Source: Roseiarcus sp963806935 (GTDB lineage: Bacteria; Pseudomonadota; Alphaproteobacteria; Rhizobiales; Beijerinckiaceae). From it: 64,000 nucleotides of DNA. This document shows positions 33,432 through 41,976 of the stretch, piece after piece. Numbering within the stretch: position 1 is the stretch's first letter; each line of letters begins with the position of its first letter. The stretch spans positions 1-64,000 of the forward strand of contig CAWEAT010000015.1 of NCBI GenBank assembly GCA_963806935.1, read 5' to 3'. Position numbers and translations under genes: made by a program. A model generated the notes under the pieces. The model was given only the letters and a program-made list of their open reading frames with translations, did no database searches and was not told the DNA's origin.

Positions 33432-34892
33432 ATGTACCTCGGGCTCGACTGCGGAACCTCCGGGCTCAAGGCCCTCCTGACCGACGAGGGCGGCGCGGCG
33501 GTTGCCAGCGCCCAGCGCTCCTATTCGCCCGACCGTCCGCGCGCCGGATGGTCGGAGCAGGATCCGGACGTCTGGGCGGCCGCGATGGCCGGCGCGATCG
33601 CTGACATCCGGAGCTCCGCCGGCAAGGCGCTCGGCGCGTTGAAGGCGATCGGCTTTTCCGGCCAGATGCACGGCGCGGTCCTCCTCGACGGCGCCATGAA
33701 GCCGGTCCGCCCCGCCATTCTGCACAATGACGCGCGCGCCTACGCCGAGGCGCAGCAGCTCGCATCCGATCACCCCGGGCTGGCGCGGATCGTCGGGGTG
33801 AAGCCGATGCCCGGCTTCACCGGGCCGAAGCTCAAATGGATCGCCCGGCATGAGCCGGACAATCGCCGCCGAACCGAGCGGCTGCTGTCGCCAAAGGACT
33901 ATTTGCGCCTCAAGCTCGGCGGCGAACTCCTGACCGACATGAGCGACGCTGCCGGGACGTGGCTCCTCGACGAGGCGGCGCGGGACTGGTCGGCGGAAGC
34001 GTTCCTGGCTTGCGAGGCCGATCCCGCCTGGGCGCCGCCGCTCGTCGAGGGGTCGGCCCCGGCCGGCCGGATCGCACCCAAGGCCGCCGACGAGCTCGGC
34101 CTGCCGCGCGACGTTCTTTTGGCCGCCGGCGGCGGCGACTCGGCTGTCGGAGCGATCGGCCTCGGCGCGATCGCGCCAGGCCAGGCGTTCATTTCCCTCG
34201 GCACCGCGACCCAGCTCATCGTCGCGACCGACCGCTACATGAGCGCGCCCGAAAAGCTCGTCCATTCTTTCGCCCATGCGCTGCCGAATCGCTGGTACGC
34301 CATGGCGGCGATGCTCAACGGCGCCGGCGCGCTGGCTTTCGCCGGCCGGCTTCTCGGCGCGCCGCCTGACACCCTCGAGCGCGAAGCGGCGGCGGATTAT
34401 CCGGGTCCGGGCAGCCTTCTGTTCCTGCCCTATCTTTCCGGCGAGCGCACGCCGCTCGACGACCCTCATGCGCGCGGCGTCATGTTCGGCCTGAGCGAAA
34501 CCACGTCGCGCACCGATGTCGCGCGCGCGGTGATGGAGGGCGTCGCGCTGACGCTCGCGGACGCGCGCGACTGCCTCGCCGCCGCAGGCGCTTCGATCGA
34601 GCGGGTCGGCCTCATCGGCGGCGGCGCGAAGAGCGCCCTATGGACGCGCATGATCGCCGCGGCGACCGGCTTCACCGTCGTTCGCATGCAGGGCGGCGAA
34701 AGCGGCCCGGCTTTCGGCGCCGCCCGCCTCGCCCGGATGGCCGTGACCGGAGAGCCGCCCGAAACCGTCTGCCTGCCGCCCGAAATCGCCGATGTGACCG
34801 CGCCGGACCCGAAGCTCGCCGCGATGTTCGCCGCTCAGCGCGAGCGGTTCAAGGCGCTCTACGGCGCCGTGAAGGCGGAGTTTCGGCGCTAG
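33432..34892 (+). CDS. xylB: Xylulokinase
   Basis: A 486-residue FGGY-family kinase that phosphorylates D-xylulose at O5 for the pentose phosphate pathway. The N-terminal ATPase-fold motif is LGLDCGTSGLKALL; GFSGQMHGAVLLD is the XylB-specific GQMHG segment; GGGDSAVGAIGLG contains the catalytic Asp region, and IGGGAKSALWTRMIA is the C-terminal ATP-binding loop. ATG 33432 lacks a strong Shine-Dalgarno. No xylose isomerase or xylose transporter is next to it. Confidence 0.92.
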   Translation: MYLGLDCGTSGLKALLTDEGGAAVASAQRSYSPDRPRAGWSEQDPDVWAAAMAGAIADIRSSAGKALGALKAIGFSGQMHGAVLLDGAMKPVRPAILHNDARAYAEAQQLASDHPGLARIVGVKPMPGFTGPKLKWIARHEPDNRRRTERLLSPKDYLRLKLGGELLTDMSDAAGTWLLDEAARDWSAEAFLACEADPAWAPPLVEGSAPAGRIAPKAADELGLPRDVLLAAGGGDSAVGAIGLGAIAPGQAFISLGTATQLIVATDRYMSAPEKLVHSFAHALPNRWYAMAAMLNGAGALAFAGRLLGAPPDTLEREAAADYPGPGSLLFLPYLSGERTPLDDPHARGVMFGLSETTSRTDVARAVMEGVALTLADARDCLAAAGASIERVGLIGGGAKSALWTRMIAAATGFTVVRMQGGESGPAFGAARLARMAVTGEPPETVCLPPEIADVTAPDPKLAAMFAAQRERFKALYGAVKAEFRR

Positions 34893-34901
34893 CGGAAGCG
34901 C

Positions 34902-35667
34902 TCACGCCGCCGACGCCTCGATCATCATGACGTCGAGGAGAAACGACCCGTCGGGCTCGATCGCGAAATGCGCCTTCGTCTCCGAGGCGGCGGCGATCTG
35001 CAGCGCGCGGATCGCCCGCACATTTTCTTCGGGTGTCCGCATCCGCGCCGTCCAGACAGGGAAATCCATCCGCAGCTTCCAGGTCCGGCAAGCCTCGAGG
35101 GCGAAGCCCGCCCGGGCGAGCGCCTCGATCCATTGCGCGCAGGTGTAATTGCGAACATGGGAGTGGTCGCGCAGGAGTTCGATCGCCTGGAGATGGGTGT
35201 CGAACAGCGGCGGCCCGGGAGAATAGGCGTCGATAAAGACGGCCCGGCCGTTGCGTTTCAACGCCCTGCGGGCTTCCCTGAGGCCGGCGCCGAAATCGCG
35301 CCAGTGATGGGCTGAGAATCGGCTCGCCACGAAGTCAAACGTCGAATCCTCGAACGGCAGCCGCTCGGCGGGAGCCTCGACGCGTCTCGATGTTGCTCAA
35401 TCCCTTGCCGCGCGCCGTCGCCGCCACCGCCGCCAGCATCTCGCGCGACAAATCCGCAGCGACGACATGGCGCGCGTGGCGGGCCATGACGTAAGCGACA
35501 TGGCCACCGCCCGCGCCGAGGTCGAGCGCCCGCTCCGGGCCGAGCTCGCGCACGCGCGCCTCGACCGCATCGAGGTCCGCTCCGCTCGCATGAACCGCGC
35601 TTTCGACATAGGCCCGCGCTTGCGGGCCGAATTGCGCCTCGACGACTTTCTCATGCGCCTCAACCAT
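34902..35667 (-). CDS. Class I SAM-dependent methyltransferase (one frameshift)
   Basis: About 255 residues. Motif I is ALDLGAGGGHVAYVMA, followed by VVAADLSREML. One extra base at about 35381 breaks the frame after LSNIET; the neighbouring frame runs EAPAERLPFEDSTFDFVASR, the expected motif II/III region, into the frame that ends at 34902 (HHWRDFGAGLREARRALK and so on). AAGGAG precedes ATG 35667. It is divergent from an XRE regulator, which may control it. The substrate is unknown; the sequence is of the UbiE/methyltransf_11 kind. Confidence 0.8.
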
Positions 35668-35749
35668 GAATTCGCTCCTTTGCGGCCCTCGACTGCGCTC
35701 CGGTCGAAACTGGTACAAGCCTGAATTTTATCCTAGTATATCGCCCGCC

Positions 35750-36523
35750 ATGCTCGACCCGGATCAAAGGAGGCTCCTCGGCGCCTTCGTGCGCGCTCAC
35801 CGCGAGCGGATCCAGCCGACGGCCGCCGCAGGGCGCCGGCGAACGTCGGGTCTCCGGCGGGAGGAGCTCGCCGCCCGCGCCGGGATCAGCGTGACCTGGT
35901 GCACTTGGATCGAGCAAGGCCGCCCGGTGCAAGCTTCTCCGGAGGCGTTGGGGCGCATCGCGCACGCGCTGGCGCTCACGCGCGCTGAACGCGCCTATCT
36001 GTTCGAGCTTGCGGGACGTCTCGATCCCGAGGGACAGGCGGGATCCTCGGCCTATGCGCCGCCCGCATTGATCGCCGCGGTCAAAGCGATCGAGCACCCG
36101 GCCTACGGACTTGACCGGCTCTGGAACGCCTGCTGCTGGAACGACGCCGCCGCGCGGCTCTTTCACGGCTGGCTGGACGGGGACGCGCAACGCAACCTGT
36201 TGCGGTACGTCTTTCTCGAACCTTCCGCCCGCCTGCTCATTCCTGCCTGGAAAGACCGGGCGCGACGCCTGCTCGCCGAGTTTCGCGCCGATTTCGCCCA
36301 CATGTTTCGCGACGCCCGGGTCAAGACCTTCGTCGACGCGCTCAGGGCGGAGAGCCCGCTGTTCGCGGAAGCCTGGGACGAGCAGGCGGTCCAGATCCGC
36401 GAGGGCGGGCTGCGCACCTTCAACCATCCTCGCGATGGCCTCCTGAGCTTCACCCAGCACAGCTTCGCCCCGGCCGAGCGGCCCGATTACAAACTTGTCA
36501 TGCTCGCGCCGGCTGACGGTTGA
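35750..36523 (+). CDS. XRE-family regulator with MmyB-like ligand-binding domain
   Basis: A 257-residue protein. Residues 10-70 form a helix-turn-helix (RRTSGLRREELAARAGISVT, then WIEQGRPVQASPEAL), and the rest is the MmyB-like PAS-fold domain (LDRLWNACCWNDAAARLFHG, LLRYVFLEPSARLLIPAW, FNHPRDGLLSFTQHSFAPAE). Related proteins bind fatty acids or other small ligands. ATG 35750 is the family-typical start. It shares an 82-base divergent gap with the methyltransferase gene. Confidence 0.85.
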   Translation: MLDPDQRRLLGAFVRAHRERIQPTAAAGRRRTSGLRREELAARAGISVTWCTWIEQGRPVQASPEALGRIAHALALTRAERAYLFELAGRLDPEGQAGSSAYAPPALIAAVKAIEHPAYGLDRLWNACCWNDAAARLFHGWLDGDAQRNLLRYVFLEPSARLLIPAWKDRARRLLAEFRADFAHMFRDARVKTFVDALRAESPLFAEAWDEQAVQIREGGLRTFNHPRDGLLSFTQHSFAPAERPDYKLVMLAPADG

Positions 36524-36674
36524 GCTCAGCCGGATCCGGGAGGAGGTAGGCGGCCGGCGGGCGCCGCTTCCTTGAGAAAGCTTAATGCGCCGGCCAAGTT
36601 CCGGATAGGCGCCTCGGACCATGATGCCGCCATTCAGCCGCTGAACGCGGTCATTCACGAATCTGGAGGCTTGC

Positions 36675-38180
36675 ATGTCCTACCCATCTTTCGCCAATCC
36701 GCGCGCGCGGCGCAGCACGGTCCTCGCCTCTGTTGCGGTCGCGGCGCTCGCCGCCGCCGGCGCGTTCGCCGACAGCGCCTTGACGACCTCTCACTCCGCT
36801 CATGCGGCGCCGGTCGTGACCTCCGATCTCAATCAGCAGGGCACGCCCTCGTTCGCGACGCTGATCGAGCGCGTCAAGCCTGCCGTGGTCTCGGTCAGGG
36901 TCAAGATCGCCAATGCCTCGTCCGAGGACAACGGCGTCCAGATGGACAACCTGCCGCCGGAAATCCAGCAGTTCCTCAAGCGCTTCGGCGGATCGGGCGG
37001 AATGAACGGCATGCAGCAGCAGCACTCGCAGCCGATGATCGGCGAAGGCTCGGGCTTCTTCGTTTCCGCCGACGGCTACATCGTCACCAACAATCACGTG
37101 GTCCAGAACGCCAAGACCGTCTCGGTCACCATGGACAACGGCAAGACCCTCGACGCCAAGGTCGTCGGAACCGACCCGAAGACCGACGTCGCCGTGATCA
37201 AGGTCAATGAGCCGGGCGACTATCCGTTTGTGTCGTTCGCCAAGGAGATGCCGCGGATCGGCGACTGGGTGGTCGCGATCGGCAATCCGTACGGCCTTGG
37301 CGGCACAGTGACCGCCGGCATTGTCTCGGCTGAGGGCCGCGACATCGGCGACGGCCCCTATGACCGGTTCCTGCAGATCGACGCGCCGATCAACCGCGGC
37401 AATTCCGGCGGCCCGACCTTCAACATGCAGGGCCAGGTGGTCGGCATGAACACCGCCATCTATTCGCCGTCGGGCGGCAGCGTCGGCATCGGCTTCGCCA
37501 TTCCGGCCTCGACCGTGAGCACGGTCGAAGCGGCGCTCGAGCACGGCGGCAGCATCGCGCGTGGCTATCTCGGGGTCGAAATCCAGCCGGTAAGCCAGGA
37601 TATCGCCGAGAACCTCGGCCTCAAATCCGCCGCCGGCGCGATCGTCGACAAGGTCATGCCGGGAACCCCGGCCGCCGAGGCCGGCTTGAAGACCGGCGAC
37701 GTCATCACCAAGCTCAACGGCAAGAATATCGCCGAGGCCTCGGATCTGACCCTTCAGGTCGGCATGCTCAAGCCCGGCGAAAAGGTCCAGCTGACCTATA
37801 TCCGCGACGGCGCCGAGAAGACCGCCGAGGCGACGCTCGCCCCGCAGAAGGCCGAGAAGACGGCGTCGGCCGACGAATTGACCAATGACAAGGCCACCCC
37901 GGCGCTCGGCATCAAGCTCGCGCCGGCAGGCGAAGTCGCCGGCTCCGGCGACAAGGGCGTCGCCATCGTCGGCGTCGATCCGGATGGCGCGGCGGCTGAG
38001 CAAGGCCTGAGCGCGGGCCAGGTCATCCTCGATGTCGCCGGCAAGCCGGTGTCGACGCCTCAAGAGGTCAAGTCCGAGGTCGCGAACGCGAAGAGCCAGG
38101 GCAAGAAGTCGGTGCTGATGCGGATCCAGACCGCCGACGGCAATAGCCGATTCGTGGCCGTTCCGTTCCCCAAGGCGTGA
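36675..38180 (+). CDS. degP: Do-family periplasmic serine endopeptidase/chaperone
   Basis: A 501-residue HtrA protein. Residues 1-45 form a signal peptide. The triad is His141 (NNHVV), Asp171 (TDVAVI) and Ser244 (NRGNSGGPTF). Two PDZ domains follow (about 275-365 and 395-495), with RGYLGVEIQPVSQDIAENLG starting the first. The Q-linker MNGMQQQHSQPM lies before the protease core. GGAGG precedes ATG 36675. It degrades or refolds envelope proteins under stress. It is a single gene followed by a terminator. Confidence 0.93.
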   Translation: MSYPSFANPRARRSTVLASVAVAALAAAGAFADSALTTSHSAHAAPVVTSDLNQQGTPSFATLIERVKPAVVSVRVKIANASSEDNGVQMDNLPPEIQQFLKRFGGSGGMNGMQQQHSQPMIGEGSGFFVSADGYIVTNNHVVQNAKTVSVTMDNGKTLDAKVVGTDPKTDVAVIKVNEPGDYPFVSFAKEMPRIGDWVVAIGNPYGLGGTVTAGIVSAEGRDIGDGPYDRFLQIDAPINRGNSGGPTFNMQGQVVGMNTAIYSPSGGSVGIGFAIPASTVSTVEAALEHGGSIARGYLGVEIQPVSQDIAENLGLKSAAGAIVDKVMPGTPAAEAGLKTGDVITKLNGKNIAEASDLTLQVGMLKPGEKVQLTYIRDGAEKTAEATLAPQKAEKTASADELTNDKATPALGIKLAPAGEVAGSGDKGVAIVGVDPDGAAAEQGLSAGQVILDVAGKPVSTPQEVKSEVANAKSQGKKSVLMRIQTADGNSRFVAVPFPKA

Positions 38181-38205
38181 GCGTATCGCACGCCTGAGGG
38201 ACGGG

Positions 38206-38243
38206 CGGCGGCGCGCCGACTTGGGAGGGAAAGCGCGCCGCCG
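38206..38243. repeat. GC-rich inverted repeat after degP
   Basis: CGGCGGCGCGC and GCGCGCCGCCG are perfect 11-bp arms around a 16-base loop, 26 bases after the degP stop. No T-run follows. It probably stabilises the 3' end or backs up the terminator just downstream. Confidence 0.5.
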
Positions 38244-38270
38244 TCTTCGCCAGACAATTGGAAGGCGATC

Positions 38271-38305
38271 AGCGACGCCCGGCGAAAGCCGCGGCGTCGC
38301 TTTTT
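38271..38305 (+). terminator. Rho-independent terminator downstream of degP
   Basis: AGCGACGCC and GGCGTCGCT form a 9-bp stem around a 13-base loop, followed by TTTT. It ends 23 bases before the stop of the convergent membrane-protein gene. Confidence 0.75.
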
Positions 38306-38327
38306 ATGTGTCTCGCCCACCCCCGAC

Positions 38328-39068
38328 TTAGGCCGCGGCGCGGCCCCTCGCCATCCCGCCGCCGAGCCGCGGCGTCGCGGACGCCGGAGCCTCCTTCGCC
38401 AGCCGGTAGAAGACGACGATGTGAATGAACATCAGGCTCGGGACCAGAAATCCCGGAATCATCAGCCACGGCAGAGTCGTCATCGCGGCGCTGGTCGGCG
38501 GCCCGGCGAAGACCTGGAGCGGACCGGGCGCCGACAGGGCGCCGAGCGCGACCGCGTTGATAAGGTCGGCGATCCCGATCGTATTCCACAGCAGCGCCAG
38601 CGGCCGGGCGCGGGCGCCGAATCTGAGCATCGACCAGGCGACCGGCAGCGCGGTGACGCCGACGAAGATGTCGCCCCAGCCGGCGCTCGGGGCGAACGGC
38701 GCCGGCAGTTCTCCCGCCGCATGAAGGATGACGAAAATCACGCCGAGAACTCGGATCGCGTTCACCGCGACCAGCGCGGGCAAGGGAATCGCCAGCATCG
38801 CGTCCCGGATCGGGGAGAGAGTGAAGAAGGCGCCGGCGAGCGCGGCGACCGGCAGCGCCACAGTCAGGCCCAGTCCGGGAACGCCGAGGCCGCGCGCGGG
38901 ATCGAGCGACCCGGTCGCTCCGATCGCGAGCACAAGAGCGAACCAGGCCGCGAGAACGCCGGCGACGGTCAGGCGCCCGGGCAAGGTTCGCGCGAGCGCG
39001 AATGACAGAAACGCGACAACGATCGAAGCTCCGATCGTCTCGCCGATGGTTGACAGGGATTCGAACAT
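38328..39068 (-). CDS. Integral membrane protein of unknown function
   Basis: A 246-residue protein with about seven membrane segments and short polar loops. Distinctive segments are VNAIRVLGVIFVILHAAGEL, GWGDIFVGVTALPVAWSM and WNTIGIADLINAVALGAL. I do not recognise a named family. A 12-bp site GTGCACCTACAC lies 21 bases upstream of its start and is matched in front of the MarR gene on the same strand, so the two genes are probably co-regulated. The gap to the MarR stop is 49 bases. Confidence 0.7.
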   Translation of the reverse strand: MFESLSTIGETIGASIVVAFLSFALARTLPGRLTVAGVLAAWFALVLAIGATGSLDPARGLGVPGLGLTVALPVAALAGAFFTLSPIRDAMLAIPLPALVAVNAIRVLGVIFVILHAAGELPAPFAPSAGWGDIFVGVTALPVAWSMLRFGARARPLALLWNTIGIADLINAVALGALSAPGPLQVFAGPPTSAAMTTLPWLMIPGFLVPSLMFIHIVVFYRLAKEAPASATPRLGGGMARGRAAA

Positions 39069-39088
39069 GGCCGCTGCTCCTGCTTAAA

Positions 39089-39100
39089 GTGCACCTACAC
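39089..39100. promoter_or_regulatory. Candidate MarR operator, site 2 (GTGCACCTACAC)
   Basis: GTGCA-CC-TACAC lies 21-32 bases upstream of the membrane-protein start. It matches site 1 at 39513-39524 in all positions except the two central bases, and the bases after it (gtattag versus tcttag) also agree in part. The near-symmetry GTGYA-nn-TRCAC suits a MarR dimer. Confidence 0.55.
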
Positions 39101-39117
39101 GTATTAGCCCAAATTTT

Positions 39118-39507
39118 TTAACTTGCCGCTGCTTGGGCCAACGCGGCGGCCTGCGCCTTTCGCCAGAATGGGTAGGCCGCGCGCGCGGCCTCCGCGCCCT
39201 TGGCCGTGATCGCGACCTTGTGAACCCGCCGGTCGGCGCCATCCGTGATCGTGACATGGCCGTCGCGAACCAGCGGGCCGAGGTTGCGGGTGAGCGTCGT
39301 CCGGTCGAGGCCGAGAAAATCCGCGAGCCGCGTCGCCGGGATCGGGCCGGTCTGGATTACGGTGGCAAGCAGGGTGAACTGAGTGCCCCGCAGGCCCGAG
39401 CCCCGCATCGCCTGCTCATAAAACCGCGTGAGCTCGCGGCTCCGCCGGCGCGCTGCCGAGCAAGCGCATTGACGGGTGTCCGCGAAGTCGATCTCGTCGG
39501 CGTCCAT
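39118..39507 (-). CDS. MarR-family transcriptional regulator
   Basis: A 129-residue winged-helix protein: FTLLATVIQTGPIPATRLAD, then LGLDRTTLTRNLGPLVRDG as recognition helix and DGADRRVHKVAITAKG as wing. The N-terminus holds CAC (residues 14-16, RQCACSAAR), a possible redox or metal-sensing group. Its start is 6 bases from a candidate operator also found before the downstream membrane-protein gene. It is divergent from a pirin gene. Confidence 0.88.
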   Translation of the reverse strand: MDADEIDFADTRQCACSAARRRSRELTRFYEQAMRGSGLRGTQFTLLATVIQTGPIPATRLADFLGLDRTTLTRNLGPLVRDGHVTITDGADRRVHKVAITAKGAEAARAAYPFWRKAQAAALAQAAAS

Positions 39508-39512
39508 ATTGC

Positions 39513-39524
39513 GTGCATATACAC
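39513..39524. promoter_or_regulatory. Candidate MarR operator, site 1 (GTGCATATACAC)
   Basis: GTGCA-TA-TACAC sits 6-17 bases upstream of the MarR start codon, where binding would block expression of the regulator itself. It pairs with site 2 at 39089-39100. Confidence 0.55.
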
Positions 39525-39709
39525 TCTTAGCCTGCTGTCAAGCGCGTGGGGGAGCGACCGGCGCGGAAGACGATGCCGAAGAGACGACCGCCGAGGAGAC
39601 ACCGGCCGCCGGTTGGCGGTAGGATCGAGAAACCCTTGCTCAGTCCCCGACGCGCCCCGCGGCCTCCTTGACCGGAGCTCGGCGGACGGAGCGATCCAAA
39701 GAGGCGCCC

Positions 39710-40573
39710 ATGACTGTATTTCGCCGCATCGACCGCCTGTTCACCCCGTCCCCGGTCGGGCCAGGTTTCGCCGGGCCGCGCCATAAGGCGAGGCTGATGA
39801 TTCCTCCGGGCGATTTCGCTGCGACCAATCCGTTCTTCCTGATGGCGGACGACCGGACGGAAGTCGGCGGAGACTTCGGCGAGGCGCATCCCCACGCCGG
39901 CCTCGAAACCGTCACCTTCATGCTGAGCGGCAGCTTCGAGGACCTGGAAGGCCGGCTCGATCCGGGCGACGTCGAATGGATGACCTCCGGGCGCGGGATC
40001 GTCCATGGCCAGGACACCGTGACTTCGAACCGCATGCGGCTTTTCCAGCTCTGGATCGTCCTGCCCGAGGATCAGCGCCGGTCCGCGCCGCGCGTGCAAC
40101 GCCTGCGCGAGCGCGCCATGCCGGTCAGAACCGAGCCCGGGGCGGAAGCCAGAGTCTACAGCGGCAAATCTGGAGACGTCGCCGCCCCGACGGCGAACGC
40201 CGCGCCGGTGACGCTGGTCGACCTCGCCCTTCAGCCGGACGCAAGCTTCGAGCAGGATCTGCCGGCTTCGTACAATGGCTTCATCATCGTGATCGAGGGC
40301 GCAGTCGTCGCAGGCGACCCCGGGAAGACGATCGCGAAGGATCAGGTCGGCTGGCTCGACCGGCCGGCCGGCGCCGAGGCGAGCGTTCTTCGCTTGCGCG
40401 CGGTTGACGGGCCCGCGCGCGTCCTGATCTACGCCGGCGAGCCGCAGGAGTTAAGACTCGCGGCCAGAGGCCCGTTCATCGCCGGATCGGACGCGGAGCT
40501 CATGGATCTCTTCGCCGCCTACCGCCGCGGCGAGTTCCCGCTCGCGAGCAGCCTCAGGCAGGAGGTGGGTTAG
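39710..40573 (+). CDS. Pirin-family protein
   Basis: A 287-residue bicupin. Metal ligands of the N-terminal cupin are seen as His60 and His62 (EAHPHAGLET) and His99 (GIVHGQDT); the fourth ligand, Glu in human pirin (VHSE), is Gln101 here. The C-terminal cupin carries FIIVIEGAVVAGD and GWLDRPAGAEASVL. Some bacterial pirins act as quercetinases or redox-linked regulators. ATG 39710 follows AAAGAGG. Divergent placement next to a MarR gene suggests stress-responsive control. Confidence 0.87.
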   Translation: MTVFRRIDRLFTPSPVGPGFAGPRHKARLMIPPGDFAATNPFFLMADDRTEVGGDFGEAHPHAGLETVTFMLSGSFEDLEGRLDPGDVEWMTSGRGIVHGQDTVTSNRMRLFQLWIVLPEDQRRSAPRVQRLRERAMPVRTEPGAEARVYSGKSGDVAAPTANAAPVTLVDLALQPDASFEQDLPASYNGFIIVIEGAVVAGDPGKTIAKDQVGWLDRPAGAEASVLRLRAVDGPARVLIYAGEPQELRLAARGPFIAGSDAELMDLFAAYRRGEFPLASSLRQEVG

Positions 40574-40794
40574 GGGCTCTTCGCCGCGATCGCCGTCAGG
40601 GAAGCCGCGTCAGTGATTTGCGATAATCAGAAATCCGTGCTATCCTGCCTGGCTCGTCGGGAGCTGAACCATCGTCTGCGCCGCCAACGCGACGCGGGCG
40701 CTTGGGTGGCGGGTTTCTCGAGCGCCCGATCGGCGGGCAGAGGGCTGGGAGGTTCGCTGGATTTGAGCCTAAAGCGTTGAAATGTTTACAGACG

Positions 40795-40898
40795 CCTTTT
40801 GAAATCCTTCCGCCCCGACTCGGGAATCCTTCCGCTTCCCTTTGCTTTCCTTCCGCTTTTTTCTTTGATTTCCTTCCATCCGCTTTGTTTTCCTGCCC
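40795..40898. repeat. Tandem 22-bp degenerate repeat, cluster 1 (3' of holC)
   Basis: Read on the minus strand, five units built on GGAAGGAAATCAAAG are spaced 20-23 bases apart (TTCC cores on the plus strand at 40808, 40830, 40851, 40874 and a degenerate one at 40894). It starts about 50 bases after the holC stop. The same unit in the same orientation to its upstream gene occurs at 50434-50540. The rest of the 373-base gap between pirin and holC shows nothing recognisable. Confidence 0.8.
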
Positions 40899-40946
40899 TC
40901 AAGGTCGGCGATCGCAGCCCCATTTCACGGCGACGGAGTGGGTGAA

Positions 40947-41399
40947 CTACCGCGCCCGTTCCCAACCGCCTTCGTCGCTCTCGCGCCAGTAACTGATGGC
41001 GGACCCCATGTCCTTGAGTCGCCGCCATTCGGCCCTGGCGAGGGCGAGCGACGATTCGTCGCGGCCGTCGAACAGGAGCAGGGCGAGATCGAACGCCGCG
41101 TCGGCCTCGGCCGCCTCGGCGCCGGCGAGCCGGACCAGCATGGTTGCGCCGTTGGGATTGTCGGCCTCGCTGGTCAGGAAGATGGGCTGCGTCGCCGGAT
41201 CTCCGTCGCCCGCCCCGCCGTGCGGCAGGAAGCTTGCGTCGTCATAGGTCCACAATCGCTCGTTGAGCGCCGCCGCCATCTCGCTGGAGGAGGCGCGCAC
41301 AACGACGCGCAGGCCATCGTCCAGGGCGCGCTCGAGAATGCGGGGGAGCGCCTCGTCGACGCGCCGGCGCTCGAGATGATGGAAGCGGACCTCGCTCAC
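40947..41399 (-). CDS. holC: DNA polymerase III chi subunit
   Basis: A 150-residue protein of the HolC family, which links single-strand-binding protein to the clamp loader. The N-terminal VRFHHLERRRVDEALPRIL, VVVRASSSEMAAALNERLWT and SFLPHGGAGDGDPATQPIFL are typical. GTG 41399 was chosen because it overlaps the upstream stop as GTGA. holC next to pepA and its neighbour is a common proteobacterial order. Confidence 0.9.
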   Translation of the reverse strand: MSEVRFHHLERRRVDEALPRILERALDDGLRVVVRASSSEMAAALNERLWTYDDASFLPHGGAGDGDPATQPIFLTSEADNPNGATMLVRLAGAEAAEADAAFDLALLLFDGRDESSLALARAEWRRLKDMGSAISYWRESDEGGWERAR

Positions 41400-41929
41400 T
41401 GGGCCGCCGGGCCGACAATGACGAAGGTCCGATCCGAGCCGGTCGCCATCACCCCGAGGCTCACGCCGCCCGGTTCGTGCTCCTCGGTCTTGCCGGCGAG
41501 GTAGACGTCGCCGCGCTCGCGCGAGGCGGCGAGATATTCGCGCGCGTCCTGGGTCATGGCGCGCAGGACGCCGCGGCTCTTGCCCGCGTCCCAGCCCAGC
41601 GCCGCCTTGAGCGCAGCGGTCTGGAAACGCTCGAAATTCGTGTTGGTGCGGGCGTTCGCCGGCTCGCCGATGCGCGCTTCGAAGCGGAGAAATTCGTCGC
41701 CGCGGCAGGAGAGCGTCGCATCGACGTCGACCTTTGTCGTCACGTCGAACACGTTCGAGTCCGAGTGCGTCCGGGAGACGACGATCGCGCGTCCGAATTC
41801 GACCTGCATATCGCTCGCCTCGGTGCGGAGGGCGGCGGAAAAGGCGTCGCATCCGGTGATCGCCCACGCGCGCTCGTCCGCGCCGCTCCAGGCGGCGGCA
41901 AGCGCGAAGATCGTGGATCGAAACCGCAT
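41396..41929 (-). CDS. Secreted protein of unknown function
   Basis: A 177-residue protein with an N-terminal signal peptide (MRFRSTIFALAAAWSGADER, cleaved near AWA). The mature part has two cysteines (GCDAF, LSCRGD) and mixed strand content. It lies between pepA and holC on the same strand and overlaps the holC start, so it is co-transcribed with holC. No family is recognised. Confidence 0.65.
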   Translation of the reverse strand: MRFRSTIFALAAAWSGADERAWAITGCDAFSAALRTEASDMQVEFGRAIVVSRTHSDSNVFDVTTKVDVDATLSCRGDEFLRFEARIGEPANARTNTNFERFQTAALKAALGWDAGKSRGVLRAMTQDAREYLAASRERGDVYLAGKTEEHEPGGVSLGVMATGSDRTFVIVGPAAQ

Positions 41930-41976
41930 CTTGACGCCCTCCGCGCCGAGTCTCCGATCAAATGGTCAACGAGAGC

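Noticed and set aside
32889..34469. 526-residue minus-strand frame opposite xylB
   Set aside because: Antisense to a full-length FGGY kinase; no recognisable domain.
40795..40898. CRISPR array
   Set aside because: Units are only about 22 bases apart with no unique spacers and degenerate repeats; no cas genes in the window. The same holds for 50434-50540.
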